NCBI GenBank assembly: GCA_022925895.1
Contig: JAKSYS010000654.1
Coordinates: 1-34,965, forward strand
Source: Fragilaria crotonensis
Taxonomy: Eukaryota; Bacillariophyta; Fragilariophyceae; Fragilariales; Fragilariaceae
Direction of reading: 5' to 3'
Length of the DNA stretch: 34,965 nt
The notes beneath the pieces are model-generated. The model searched no databases. It had not been told where the DNA came from and saw only the letters and a list, made by a program, of their open reading frames with translations. This document shows, one piece after another, positions 18,708 to 28,400 of this stretch (positions are counted from its first letter, which is position 1; each line of letters begins with the position of its first letter). The position numbers and the translations under genes were made by a program.

Positions 18708-21379
18708 CTTGGAGCAGCAATGGTTTCGATAACGTGCTTGTGAAAATGATCTGGAGATAGTTTTTTTCTAGCCTGAACAAAAAGTGCTCCGGAGGATTCG
18801 AGTAATATGGGGTTGAGCTTGGGATGTACGTCGAAATGCGAATCTTGATTGATTGGCTTCTCGCTTGTATGACATAGTCGTGGCAAATTGTTCGCTTCAG
18901 GATAGTACGTAGCTGCGACAGAGTCCTCGGATTCTCCATCGTCGACAGATTTGTTAAGCTCCTCGATAGTAGTTTTGATTTGTTAGTCGTCCATCTCGAC
19001 ATCTCGACTGGTTGTCGATGGTTGATGCATAAAAACCGTTTTTCGAGTACCGAGCATCACTTGCACACGCATTCAACCGTATCGTAGCTCAAAGTTCATA
19101 GCGGCCGCAGGCTGATTAGTATTTAACCCCAGACGGAGAGTCATTCATATGCCGTAAGTGATTGTTGGCATGAAAATTGGTTAATGACCCATGACATTTT
19201 AGTTGCATCCTCGATGACTGAGTCTTAAAGAATTTGGATGTCAAAGGACTTCGAATGCGGCTGAGGTGGGTTACAAGGTTACAAGTACCAGGTACTCTAA
19301 AATGTAAAGGGGCTAAATAAAAAGCGGCTAGAAATCGGTTGGGCGAAATCGATATCAATAAAAATATAAATGTACTGTAGAAATATCAAGTACACACATC
19401 GCTTGTGGGAGTCTCATGGCTCATGGGCAGTGTGGCATATATCCATTATGCATATGACACAGTTATGGTCATACAAAAAAAACAGAAAACTATTTAACGT
19501 ACTGCCGCGACACCCATACGGTACCCGTACGGTGAAACCTTACCTCGGGCAAGAAAGACGTTAATGACCTGACACACAACAAAGACGCACAGAGAGAATT
19601 TTTCCATGTGTATTGCGAATTTGCCCAATGATACACATGTAGCTATACACAACGCCATTTCCGGTTCTAAGCTTGTGAAGTTACGCAACTTTGTTCACAC
19701 ATCACACGAAAAAAACCCCTTTTCTGTGATCGGTGGGTTGACAAGGAACATTTGGTGGGTTAATCAGTACTCCGAGTACATCCTCGACAAACGTTATCCG
19801 CATAACACTTCCCCGAGCAGGCCCAGTGGATTGTCGATACAATACTATTGCTAACTCCACTCGATGCGTACTCGGTGTTTACGCGGCATCCCTTATTTTC
19901 TTATCAATCCTTCACTCTCTATGGAGAAAGCGACACAAATGCAACTTCCGCTGGATTACCGACAGTAAAACGGCGATCACGAATGTCGTCGCAAAAATAA
20001 CAATAGATACCATCAGAAACGACGAAAACTGAGTAATGCGGATTATTTGGGTTAATTTCAGGTAGAGACATCAACACTGCAAAGAAGTTTCATCCAATTT
20101 AAGTGAAAGGTCACCAAACACAAACATCATGCGGCGATCAAAGTCATGACTCTCAAGGGACACGAGGGTCAATCACCGCGCAACATGGTATCAATCACAA
20201 AGTTCTCAATGACAGCAGTCAGTAGAATCCACTGATCATTCACCAGAGACATGAGTGTCTATCTCGGTTAACAATATTTGCCTTGTCAGTCAAGAGGAGT
20301 AGTGTTTGCGTTACCATACTGACAGATACTACCACATCAGCCACTATCTTCAATCTTGTCAGCAACGACAATGGTCAAATAACACTCGGGATCAAATTGA
20401 TTTGGAGCTGTTTGTTATCTTCCTTCTGAAAGAGGGAATCATGGCGTGGCTTGAAGGAAAGAGTACATTCTGGACATAAAGGAATTTGCCATTAAAATGC
20501 ATCACCGAATTAAGATGGCACTACAAGATCAAGCAGCAATCATCGATGGATCAATGCAGTCAAGGGCTACATGAGCATGGAGTGGCAACATTAAGCATAA
20601 AAACCAGTCCATATGGAAATTAACGCACAACTCCACATGGACGAGCAGGATTACACAGGCTAACCACCGTACCACGGCATCTCCACCGGACAGCAACACA
20701 ACATTTATGGCAGAGTCTGGTGAACCAAGTTCTGCACAGGTCCAATGAGCATGAACTTCAGGCCATCAGAGACTCTGAACTAGCGGCAATTTGTGAAGTA
20801 TATGCCCATCCAGATCAGAGGTCAGCTACAGGCACCAGTGGCTGGATTGGCATTATTCTGAGAGACCAGCAATTGAATCAGTAGCTACTAATCAAGAAAA
20901 GCACGGCCACAAGAAGGCAACGGCGGTTACGTAACACACACATATCAAGAGCTCATCAACTAAAAGGAGGAAATGCCAACTGTTTATGACAAACTTCTAC
21001 TGTAGCCTAAGCAGTTACTGCTACAAAGGCAAGGACTAAATTGGAATTCTTGGGACATAAGGGTTAGGAGTAGTAGATTACTATCCCCAACCTGGAGTAC
21101 TACGGTATGATCATGGTCGTGCGGTACACGCCTCAGCCTTGTACAAAGATTGAGGATGGTGACAACCCAATAATAAGTTCAATATAGATCTTGTGTGATT
21201 GGTGAACAAAGTGGTGGTGCAACTACACAAGTCCCTTTTTTCATTAGGGGCACTATTTTGATATAGTTCTGACATCAGAAAAATATCTCACAACAAAATG
21301 AAGTGAATGTGTTGTCCACTGTACTGTATATATTTGCTAGGTCAATACACGACGGTTGTGTATGATACATGAATCAAGT
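18708..21379. other. Gene-poor region, no gene recognised
   Basis: About 2.7 kb with only short frames (under 125 codons) on both strands and no domain that I recognise. GTACCAGGTAC occurs at 19285-19295. From about 20.0 kb the composition changes to a stop-rich, transposon-like sequence continuous in character with the retroelement remnants at 21.4-23.1 kb, so part of it is probably decayed mobile DNA. No terminal repeats could be identified. Confidence 0.45.
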
Positions 21380-21724
21380 CAAACAATTGTATCATCTGCA
21401 TTTATGTCATCACCATGAACACGGTAGGCAAATGAAAAGCAGCAATTTTCTGATCTCCTGCCAACACTTGGAGGAGTTGACATGTCTTTTCTCCCCGTGC
21501 TTGCCATCAACAGTATGCCAACAATATCTGATCTCCTCAATTCCAGTGCGTCCTGAAAGACCATAAGACATTATACTTTTCCGGCATGTCACCAGACAAG
21601 GACATAACATCAAATCCAAACTGGTTAACATTTGATTCAAAAAATTTCTGAGAGCAGAATCCCAGCAAGGAAAATCTTGTTCATTATTGAGGTAGACAAC
21701 AGGATCCATGCTGCGTTTACACAT
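21380..21724 (-). pseudogene. Possible retroelement gag-like fragment
   Basis: The minus-strand frame from 21724 contains CKRSMDPVVYLNNEQDFPCW and DSALRNFLNQ, and an overlapping frame contains VFQDALELRRSD. Together these resemble the gag-like segment that precedes the polymerase in diatom retroelements (KRDxxxF-x-LKDExxWD...R...YxVFxxxL). Frames are mixed and the match is weak, so this is a tentative call. The order relative to the RNase H fragment to its right does not fit a single element, so two elements may be nested here. Confidence 0.3.
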
Positions 21725-22449
21725 GTAGGGCCCTTTGATCTTTTGTTTTGCTTGTGCCCCAGCATCATCAGGACCCGATCAATTCTAATCATTAGGATCT
21801 GCCGAAAAACGAACACAAACCAGGAGGTGATGACACGTGTAATGCTCTCCCATTACTCCGCCAAGCAAGTAGGGGGCGGGAAGGTGACTTTGTTTTTGCT
21901 AAAGTTTGAGCATTGCTCAAGCACCAGCAGACCCTCCAGGTCAGTCATCAATATCTCTTCTTCTTAAAGAGAGAACATAAAAAACACAGAAATATCCACC
22001 ACCCAAAAGCAATTTCTGACGGTCCTCTGGAGTTGACGCAGATCAAGTTTTGTATTCCGTACTAGCAGTCAACTGCTCAAGAATCAATGGATTGCTAATG
22101 GCGCCCTTCAGTTACCACCAATCCCGCTCCATTCGCATCCTGCATCCATCAATACTAAACATCTGAAACCAATGAGACCTTCAGGATTCTGGCGTTAAAT
22201 ATTGATACAATGACCCTTTGTTGTCTGCCAATTACAAGTTAGGTCATATCATTGGCACGCTTCGAAGACCTGGTATGACTGCAATAAGCGGAACGAAGCT
22301 GACGATGAATAGTGTCCTAGTTCTTGTGAGAAGGCGAACACCTTCTGGGGCCGGTAGATGGCAGCACCATCTCCATGGCCACCTCAAACTACGACCTGCA
22401 GTGATCACGAGGCAGCAGAGAGCATAGGGCAAGTAAGCTTGTAAAACAA

Positions 22450-23076
22450 ACAATTCTTGCGCATCCATGATAGGGTAACTGAGAAACAACTTAAATGTGA
22501 GCAGAGTCCTGGAGCCTAGCTACTAGTTCTTGTTTTTTGACGTTCAGCTAGGGCCACATCAGCCATGTTTGGAGGTGCGAGGTCAAAATTCATGCATAAT
22601 TTAATGTTCTGGGCTCTCTTAAACCAATCCATGGGCTTCAGGTGGATAGTAGCTGTACTTGAAGACTATGACCAAATCCAATCAATCAAGTTAGAGAATT
22701 TGTCCAAAGATGAAAGGTATATGCGTATGTAGACTTTCATGGCATTTCCATCCATGATCCTGTGAGCCAGGTCTCCCCTGGAAACCCTGCCTGTCCCCTG
22801 AGTGATCATCCACATGATACCACCTACATGGAGAATCTGGAGCCTGATCAAATATTTGACTGCCAGCAGCAGACGGATGAGGCAAAACACCAGAGCAAGT
22901 AACTTCTTGGGAAAAGAAGAGGTACCCCACCCAACAAGCTTGGCAGCACACAACTCCACAGTTGAATTTTCTGTCGTGAACATAGAAATTTTGATGTTGT
23001 TCAATATTCCGGTGCTTATTTCATCTTCTAAGGCTTCCTCTGTGTTTTGTGAATTCTTTCCAACTAGGGGGCTCAT
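22450..23076 (-). pseudogene. Degenerate retroelement RNase H / post-RNase H region
   Basis: The minus-strand frame 23076-22666 holds an RNase H-like core and the segment after it: ALEDEISTGILNNIKISMFT, then TENSTVELCAAK, LQILHVGGIMWMITQGT and GRVSRGDLAHRIM. The corresponding intact pattern in diatom retroelements is FTDNSTxE ... HVAGTRMIAQGTDGLSRGDL, so the catalytic Asp of FTDNS has changed to a TTEN sequence and Asp of TDGLSRG is lost. A second frame just downstream reads FDLAPPNMADVALAE (about 22598-22554), like the PPPAAADVALEEL segment that follows in these elements. Several frame changes and stops show it is decayed. I cannot place terminal repeats. Confidence 0.65.
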
Positions 23077-24320
23077 TCAAGAAATCAGAGGAACTCCAAA
23101 TAGGGACTCCATTTGAAAACCCTGTTCCACAAGTGGTCAAACCTCTCCTAAATCAGTTCCAGAAAGAATTGCCAAAACCGTAGATGACAGCTATAATCAA
23201 TCATGTGATGGATACGGGAGCGTTCTGGTCAGACAAGACGTTGAGGACAAGCAATGTCATCAAGCTCCTCTTCCAATATTAAAGCCTTATCGAATTGGGA
23301 GAACAAATTGCATGCACAAGTTCTGTCAGAAATCTTGCAGTCTTCTTAATTGTTTCATTGAAAATGCCAGCTATTCATGGACAAACAAAATGCTTTTAGA
23401 AATGGTGGTGATGTCTTCATACGTCATTGCCAAGTGATTAAGAATCCAGTTGTTCCTTCAAATTTCTCCTTCCAATACACCAGTGATGGTCTTGGTTCAG
23501 TTAAACATAGAAAGAATAATGCCTCGCCACGCTTTTCCCATTTCTTCATTTACCACATGAGATGGTTGTGGAGATAGAATTCTTGGAGACAACAAAAGCA
23601 AATCCATGCCCCTGCCTTTGACTGACGAGAATTGGGACGGAATTTACTCGTGACATGGAGGATGCCAAGCACGATACTGAATTTGACTTGAGGAATGCTG
23701 TGAACCTCATGACAATTCTCTTTTGAGTGTCGCAGGATTTGTCCATTGTCTACAACTGTGTCCACATTGCCAGGCATACGCACTGCTGGGGTCGGATTGT
23801 TTTGAGCCAGGTGAATTCAACATGCCACAATCATATCTCATTGGGTCGTCCTGGCAAGAAGGGTCCCCCCTCACAAATTCCTTGCCCCAATAACAGTGAT
23901 GACGAGTGTTTTTGTAAGAGCTAAGTCTCATTCCAATAAAGGACGACAGTAAATTTTTGCGGTTGCAAGAAGCCTTCTCTAAACACAACAGTATTGTACA
24001 CTTTACTTATCGGAAGTTCACTAGTGATATATGTAGTTTATGCAGAAGAATTGGAAGAGCCATTCACCTTGTTAGGACCACTAGCTAGCATGTGTCTGGT
24101 TATAGTGTTATGCATCAGGCATCAATAGTATAGCCGTGAGGTTTTTGTGTATGTTACCTAGCCACTTTGATCGAACGAGTTGAATCAGTAGAGTAAATGA
24201 GTAGCAACAACGTGTGCCGGGTCTATTTGAGAAAGGTGTGCGTCGAATCCAAGGAAAAACCTCGATCGGAGTATGACAAGTCCGTGAAATCTTCTCCTAT
24301 TCCAACTGCTTCAAATGTCG
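23077..24320. other. Gene-poor region, probably decayed mobile DNA
   Basis: There are no recognisable genes. Short minus-strand frames (for example 23707-23988 and 23546-23783) overlap and could be frame-shifted polymerase sequence upstream of the RNase H remnant, but I could not match a reverse transcriptase motif. From about 24.0 kb the sequence is ordinary AT-rich flank of the next gene. Confidence 0.4.
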
Positions 24321-25118
24321 CTATAACAGGTCGAAACCAGTGCTTTGGAATGATGGATTGATCAGATCTACTAGTAGGAACGAAAAAAATGGCGCAAAAC
24401 ACAAGATTGTAGTGTTGTTAGACGTGATGGTGACGGTAACATCATGACACATGACGACATTAGATGTGGGATTTTCGTTTTGCTCGAGTTCACGCACGTA
24501 CCGTTCACGGACGACGATTCCTCGCAACATGCGAGGATGATCGGCAAAGGGTTGTAGATGGACTTCCGCCCAAAATTGCAAGGAAGAAAAGTTCCACCAA
24601 ACACCCGCGGGAATCATGTTCCATTTTCCCACACAACCGTGATATATTGGATCAACCAGATTGTTATTATCAGAGATAGAAGGAGCTGTTGTCTTCGTAT
24701 CGTGGTTTTCGTCTTCCTGGATTACCTTACAATATCCGCGAGCATCAAATTCCACAATCAACGATTCGTCGGGAATGTACTTGCGATTCCTAGATGTCAA
24801 ACGGATTCTCCAGACATTGGTTCTCAAAGGATGTGGCTCTTTATTTCGAACATTCGTTCGTCGGATAGTATGCTTTTGACGCTCAAGTGGCCTCCAGAGC
24901 AGGATGGGGCGTTGTTGTTTGTCCTCGTCACCCCATTCATGCCTGTCGCTGCTGCTCGGAACCGGCGGAGGGATTTCTTCCTCCCAATACAGATCATTAC
25001 GATTGCCTTGTATTCCTAACGGTGTTGAAACAGAAGAAGCAAGTGTAGGGGCGACGTAGAGGATCAACAGACACAGATGCAGGGACAGTAACAGCAACCG
25101 CATCCGGTGCACACGCAT
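24321..25118 (-). CDS. Secreted or single-anchor protein, unknown
   Basis: The open frame extends to 25496, but the only N-terminus that makes sense is ATG 25118 (or 25103), which begins MRVHRMRLLLLSLHLCLLIL and ends in a VAPTLAS cleavage site. The upstream 126 codons have no bias and contain promoter-like motifs. From 25118 the product is 265 residues. Conserved-looking blocks are LYWEEEIPPPVP, VWRIRLTSRNRKYIPDESL, CVGKWNMIPAGVWWNFSSLQFWAEVHL (split: CVGKWNMIPAGVWW and NFSSLQFWAEVHL) and PRMLRGIVVRERYV. The GKW...PxGxxW...F..E.H...P RM RG pattern looks like a conserved heterokont lipocalin-like or beta-barrel unit, but I cannot name it. The C-terminus has a hydrophobic stretch (FAPFFSFLLVDLI) that could be an anchor. 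Confidence 0.6.
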   Translation of the reverse strand: MRVHRMRLLLLSLHLCLLILYVAPTLASSVSTPLGIQGNRNDLYWEEEIPPPVPSSSDRHEWGDEDKQQRPILLWRPLERQKHTIRRTNVRNKEPHPLRTNVWRIRLTSRNRKYIPDESLIVEFDARGYCKVIQEDENHDTKTTAPSISDNNNLVDPIYHGCVGKWNMIPAGVWWNFSSLQFWAEVHLQPFADHPRMLRGIVVRERYVRELEQNENPTSNVVMCHDVTVTITSNNTTILCFAPFFSFLLVDLINPSFQSTGFDLL

Positions 25119-25314
25119 CGTTTGTGTGGAGCAAGGTGTGCAATGTCGTGATTCATGACGTTCTGAGTTTTTCATGCGTCGGAAGGACAGCAAGGCTGAT
25201 CGTGGCGTACCGTACTGTCCACTTTTCACTCCGGTATTGCATACGTTGCGGAACACGCTGCTAATCGCACGGGACACGGGACTGCATTGATGAATTCCGG
25301 CATCAATTGGGTTT

Positions 25315-25355
25315 ACCTGACACCTGCCACCTGACAGATGGCTGAGTACCAGGTT
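25315..25355. promoter_or_regulatory. Putative promoter motifs upstream of the 25118 gene
   Basis: ACCTGACACCTGCCACCTGACAG in two parts (CTGACACCTG at 25317-25326, CACCTGACAG after it), followed by GTACCAGGTTA (25345-25355), lie about 200-240 bp upstream of the likely ATG at 25118. CTGACACCTG is also found, inverted, at 4287-4296 ahead of the secreted-protein gene at 4383. Confidence 0.3.
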
Positions 25356-25488
25356 ACGCGATAGGAACGTCCCATCATGCATACTGCAGTCTGCAGTCTG
25401 ATTGGAGTCCATTGTATGTAAACTTACGAGATGAAATCTGTGTTTAGAATCGTACAGAAAACAAGTACTCGCGAGCGCACTGGTACCT

Positions 25489-26198
25489 GGTACCACCTAA
25501 AAACTGCTTAGAACCAATAATTTAACGCATGTTACGACTCAATTTATCCATTCCTTCAAGCTTCGCACTCTATTTCCGTTCCGTTACAACTTCTTCTCCG
25601 TATAGTTCTCCACGTTATAATTGAATCAATCTTGTACTGGAGCAGATATTCATCAAGAAATGGAAAGATTTCATCGCCTCGTTTTGAGATTATTGGTTCT
25701 AAGTGATACATAAAAATTTATCCATGCATGAAGAAAAATTTATATGTGCGCGCGTAATCTTTTTCACACGTTCGCCCAAAATCGATGTAATCTTCGGTCT
25801 ACTGTTACGCTGGTAGCCACGTGTGTCTTGTACCACCAACGTTGGACCACAAGTAAAATACGGCGCGGTATCGTGTGTCACGCGTTTCTATAAAAATCGC
25901 AACAGTGAAAAAAATACTCCGAGCATTCATGGGAAGCCCACCTCGATGTGTTAAAATCGTGAGCTCGATTTGAGCTCAATTGCCAAAATACAGTGTGAAA
26001 TATTGAAGCGACCGCTCACTCAACCTCACTTTCCTGCAAGTATACGAAGGCTGCAAGATGAATAAAGGAATGAGGTTGTCATACATATTCTTTGGGAAAA
26101 ACATAATTTGAGCAACTTTTGTGTAGGGGATACGGATTTTAACGCGTTTATTGGTTCTAAGTGATATTATTGGTTCTAAGCAGTTTTTTGGTGGTACC
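25489..26198. mobile_element. MITE-like element with 33-bp terminal inverted repeats
   Basis: The left end (25489-25521) reads GGTACCACCTAAAAACTGC then TTAGAACCAATAAT; the right end (26166-26198) is its inverse with one mismatch (A for T). The repeat TTATTGGTTCTAAGTGATA occurs again just inside the right end (26149-26167) and at 25689-25707, so the subterminal part has been duplicated. The 710 bp contain no ORF over about 60 codons and no transposase. The ends abut GGTACC on both sides, giving a GTAC or GGTACC target duplication or simply part of the repeat. This is a non-autonomous DNA transposon by structure; the superfamily is not assigned. Confidence 0.7.
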
Positions 26199-26948
26199 TT
26201 GTGGGTATCCTTTCACACACAAGTCACAAGGCGGAGTTGAAATTGACACAGCGCATAATTACAAATTGGTTCCCAGACAACTTTATGTCTCACTTAAAGA
26301 TCCAGTGACCTCTGTAGCTCTCTCGGAAAAGAAGATCAGCAATACATTACGGCACTCGCGAGTCGCGAGCCAGGCCGATAGTCTGTGGGGCCTTTTAGAT
26401 TGTGATATTGTAGTCCTGCTGCGACGTTCCTCCGACATAATCGAAATACATATTCTATAGCAACGCTGACACAAGGTGGCTGGTGATCTGGTTATCATGC
26501 GGTTCCGTGGCGTGCGAAAATTCTTGTGGAATGATGCAACATAATGACGACGGCATGTGTACATTGGCATTTGTCCACTAAATGAATCTTAGACAAGGGA
26601 CATCCGTACGGCCACCTCCAAAAGCACGACGTACAATTTAGTACCTGCAGAAACTTGAAGCAACATCAAGGAAACCAGTGTTTTCTAGCAATCTGGTAGC
26701 GACGTTCGATAAGATACATATTGATGAAATCTTAATGCGACACTGGTTCGTTCCTAAACATGGACGAGACGTGTTGCTGAGAGAAGACTGGCATCATGGA
26801 ATGCTTCACTAATCCTTCGTTTCCATGCACAACGTATTGACAATACTGAACGTTGGTTCGCATTTTTGCATCAATCCAAAAATCAATTTCAAAGTAGGTC
26901 TACCATTTGTCTCACAATTTAACTTCTGCGTAAGTAAAAAACAGGAGC
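26199..26948. other. Intergenic, no gene recognised
   Basis: The stretch between the MITE-like element and the 26949 gene contains a 99-codon frame that begins inside the right terminal repeat (26161-26460) and has no recognisable domain. The segment next to 26948 is presumably the promoter of the downstream gene; I see no clear TATA box. Confidence 0.4.
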
Positions 26949-27859
26949 ATGAACCTCAAACTTGTTTTCGCCGTGCTTTTTCCAGTAGCCACCGTCTGGG
27001 CTAATAAGTTTCCAAAGCCCTACAAGAACAGCTTTGAGAAGAATGCGGACGTTTTCCTTGGCGGCGACACCCTTCCACAGGGCGACGCGTTCTTGAATGT
27101 CAACAAGGAAGCCGCAAAAGGTAGAACACCAAGTAAGGCTACGCACGGGAAATACTACGGCATAGTCCCCCCTTACCGGCGATTATGTTTATGTCTACAC
27201 AAGATATGGTGGGTTCAACATCGCCAGTTTTCCTCGCTACGGCTACACGACCAGTATTGACATCTACCTTGAAAAAAGCTAAGGTAACTTTCCCGGGAGC
27301 TAACACCCCTCCCATTCAATTGATTGAGTATACCTCTGCCATCAACGAGAATGTGGACCCCAACGATCCTCACCTTCGGGACTTCGTATTCCACATTGGC
27401 GCAAATTCCGACGGTAATTTCATCGTTACAGCCGACAACAACGCTAATTATGGAACGGATTTCCCTGGAGGTTCTGACCACCCCATTACTACCATTGTCG
27501 AATCCGGATGGTACACCTTCAAGCATGACTTCCACAGAAAGCAGCAGGATGGAACTGTCGAAGTGACCATGTCCGTTCACAAACGCGGCGTCACTGCGCC
27601 TCTTGGGATAACATGGACGCGAAATACGTCGACCGACATTATTGATACCCTGGTTGCTGGTAACCGCTATGGCCTTTTCACATACAACGGAATCGCAGAC
27701 CTTCCCATTGACAACGTGACTCGCTCTGGTGGGGCCATCGTGAAGCAAGCAAGCGAGTGTACCGGCAATGTCTATTTGACAGTCTTCAAGAAGGATTACA
27801 AGCCTTTTACCAGTCAGAAGGAATGCACTGACTATTTGAAGAAAAAACTCAGAGTCTGA
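26949..27859 (+). CDS. Secreted protein of bacterial type, frame broken twice
   Basis: The product has a signal peptide (MNLKLVFAVLFPVATVWA) and three successive frames. Frame one runs to about 27166. Frame two supplies LTGDYVYVYTRYGGFNIASF and PRYGYTTSIDIYLEK. Frame three from about 27285 supplies AKVTFPGANTPPIQ, HLRDFVFHIGANSDGNFIVT, SGWYTFKHDFHRK and NRYGLF. The order GDxxVxxTRYGG...SxDxYL...HLRDFVF...SGWYTFxHxF...GNRYGxF matches a family of secreted bacterial proteins that I know only as hypothetical. The frame changes coincide with a run of six C (27167-27172) and six A (27277-27282); one base fewer at each gives 303 codons with no stop. Introns do not explain them (the only GT-AG pair would be 34 nt). 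Bacterial origin is an inference. Confidence 0.7.
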
Positions 27860-28400
27860 TTCTGGTTACAGAACTGTGGCTTGTGTGGCGTAAGTCGTAA
27901 GTGTAAAATGTGAGGAGAAAGGAAGTTGGAACGACGAGCGATTGCGTACGGTGGACTAGGCGTTACGGTAGATAAATGCAGTAGTACTGTATGATGATTG
28001 TTAGATGCACATGAAAACTGGCGTCAAAGCTTCAGAGGCACGGTAAGGTCCGGCAAATGACCGTTTTCAATGTAAGCTAAATTTTCTCGTTGCTTGACAT
28101 TACATAGGAGTCATTGAATATGAGCGTTCCTTGAATACTCCAGATGCTCCTTAAATGTAGAATGTTGACTGCCCACTGCCCACCTACCCACCACCCACCA
28201 CCCACTTGTCACCTTCAAGGCAAGCAAGTATAAAGCAATTCGCAACGACGGCAAACAAGATCTGCGAAGCCGGCAACTACTTCATTCATTCATCAACTTA
28301 CCGTCCGACTGAAGATCAACTCATCACCTGTAATCTAGTAGGATTTCTGCCTTCCCCTTCGATCCACGAAGCACATTGCTCGGTAGAGACATCACAGAAC
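27860..28400. other. Intergenic region upstream of plastid gyrA
   Basis: No gene here. A CCCAC-rich low-complexity tract (28170-28206) lies about 200 bp before the gyrA start codon. The gyrA frame is open upstream of its ATG to 28206, but it begins there with TTG and has no useful feature. Confidence 0.5.

Noticed and set aside
24220..24262. tRNA-like sequence around CGTCGAATCC
   Set aside because: No acceptor stem or anticodon arm can be drawn around it.
24321..25496. 391-residue version of the secreted protein starting at 25496
   Set aside because: It starts with GTG inside the MITE-like terminal sequence, and the signal peptide at 25118 would be internal.
27130..27290. Introns or programmed frameshifting in the 27-kb gene
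   Set aside because: The only GT-AG pair near the first change is 34 nt apart, and both changes lie in runs of six identical bases; sequence error is simpler.
28206..28400. Extended gyrA N-terminus from 28206
   Set aside because: It starts with TTG and would hide the signal peptide and ASAF motif inside the protein.
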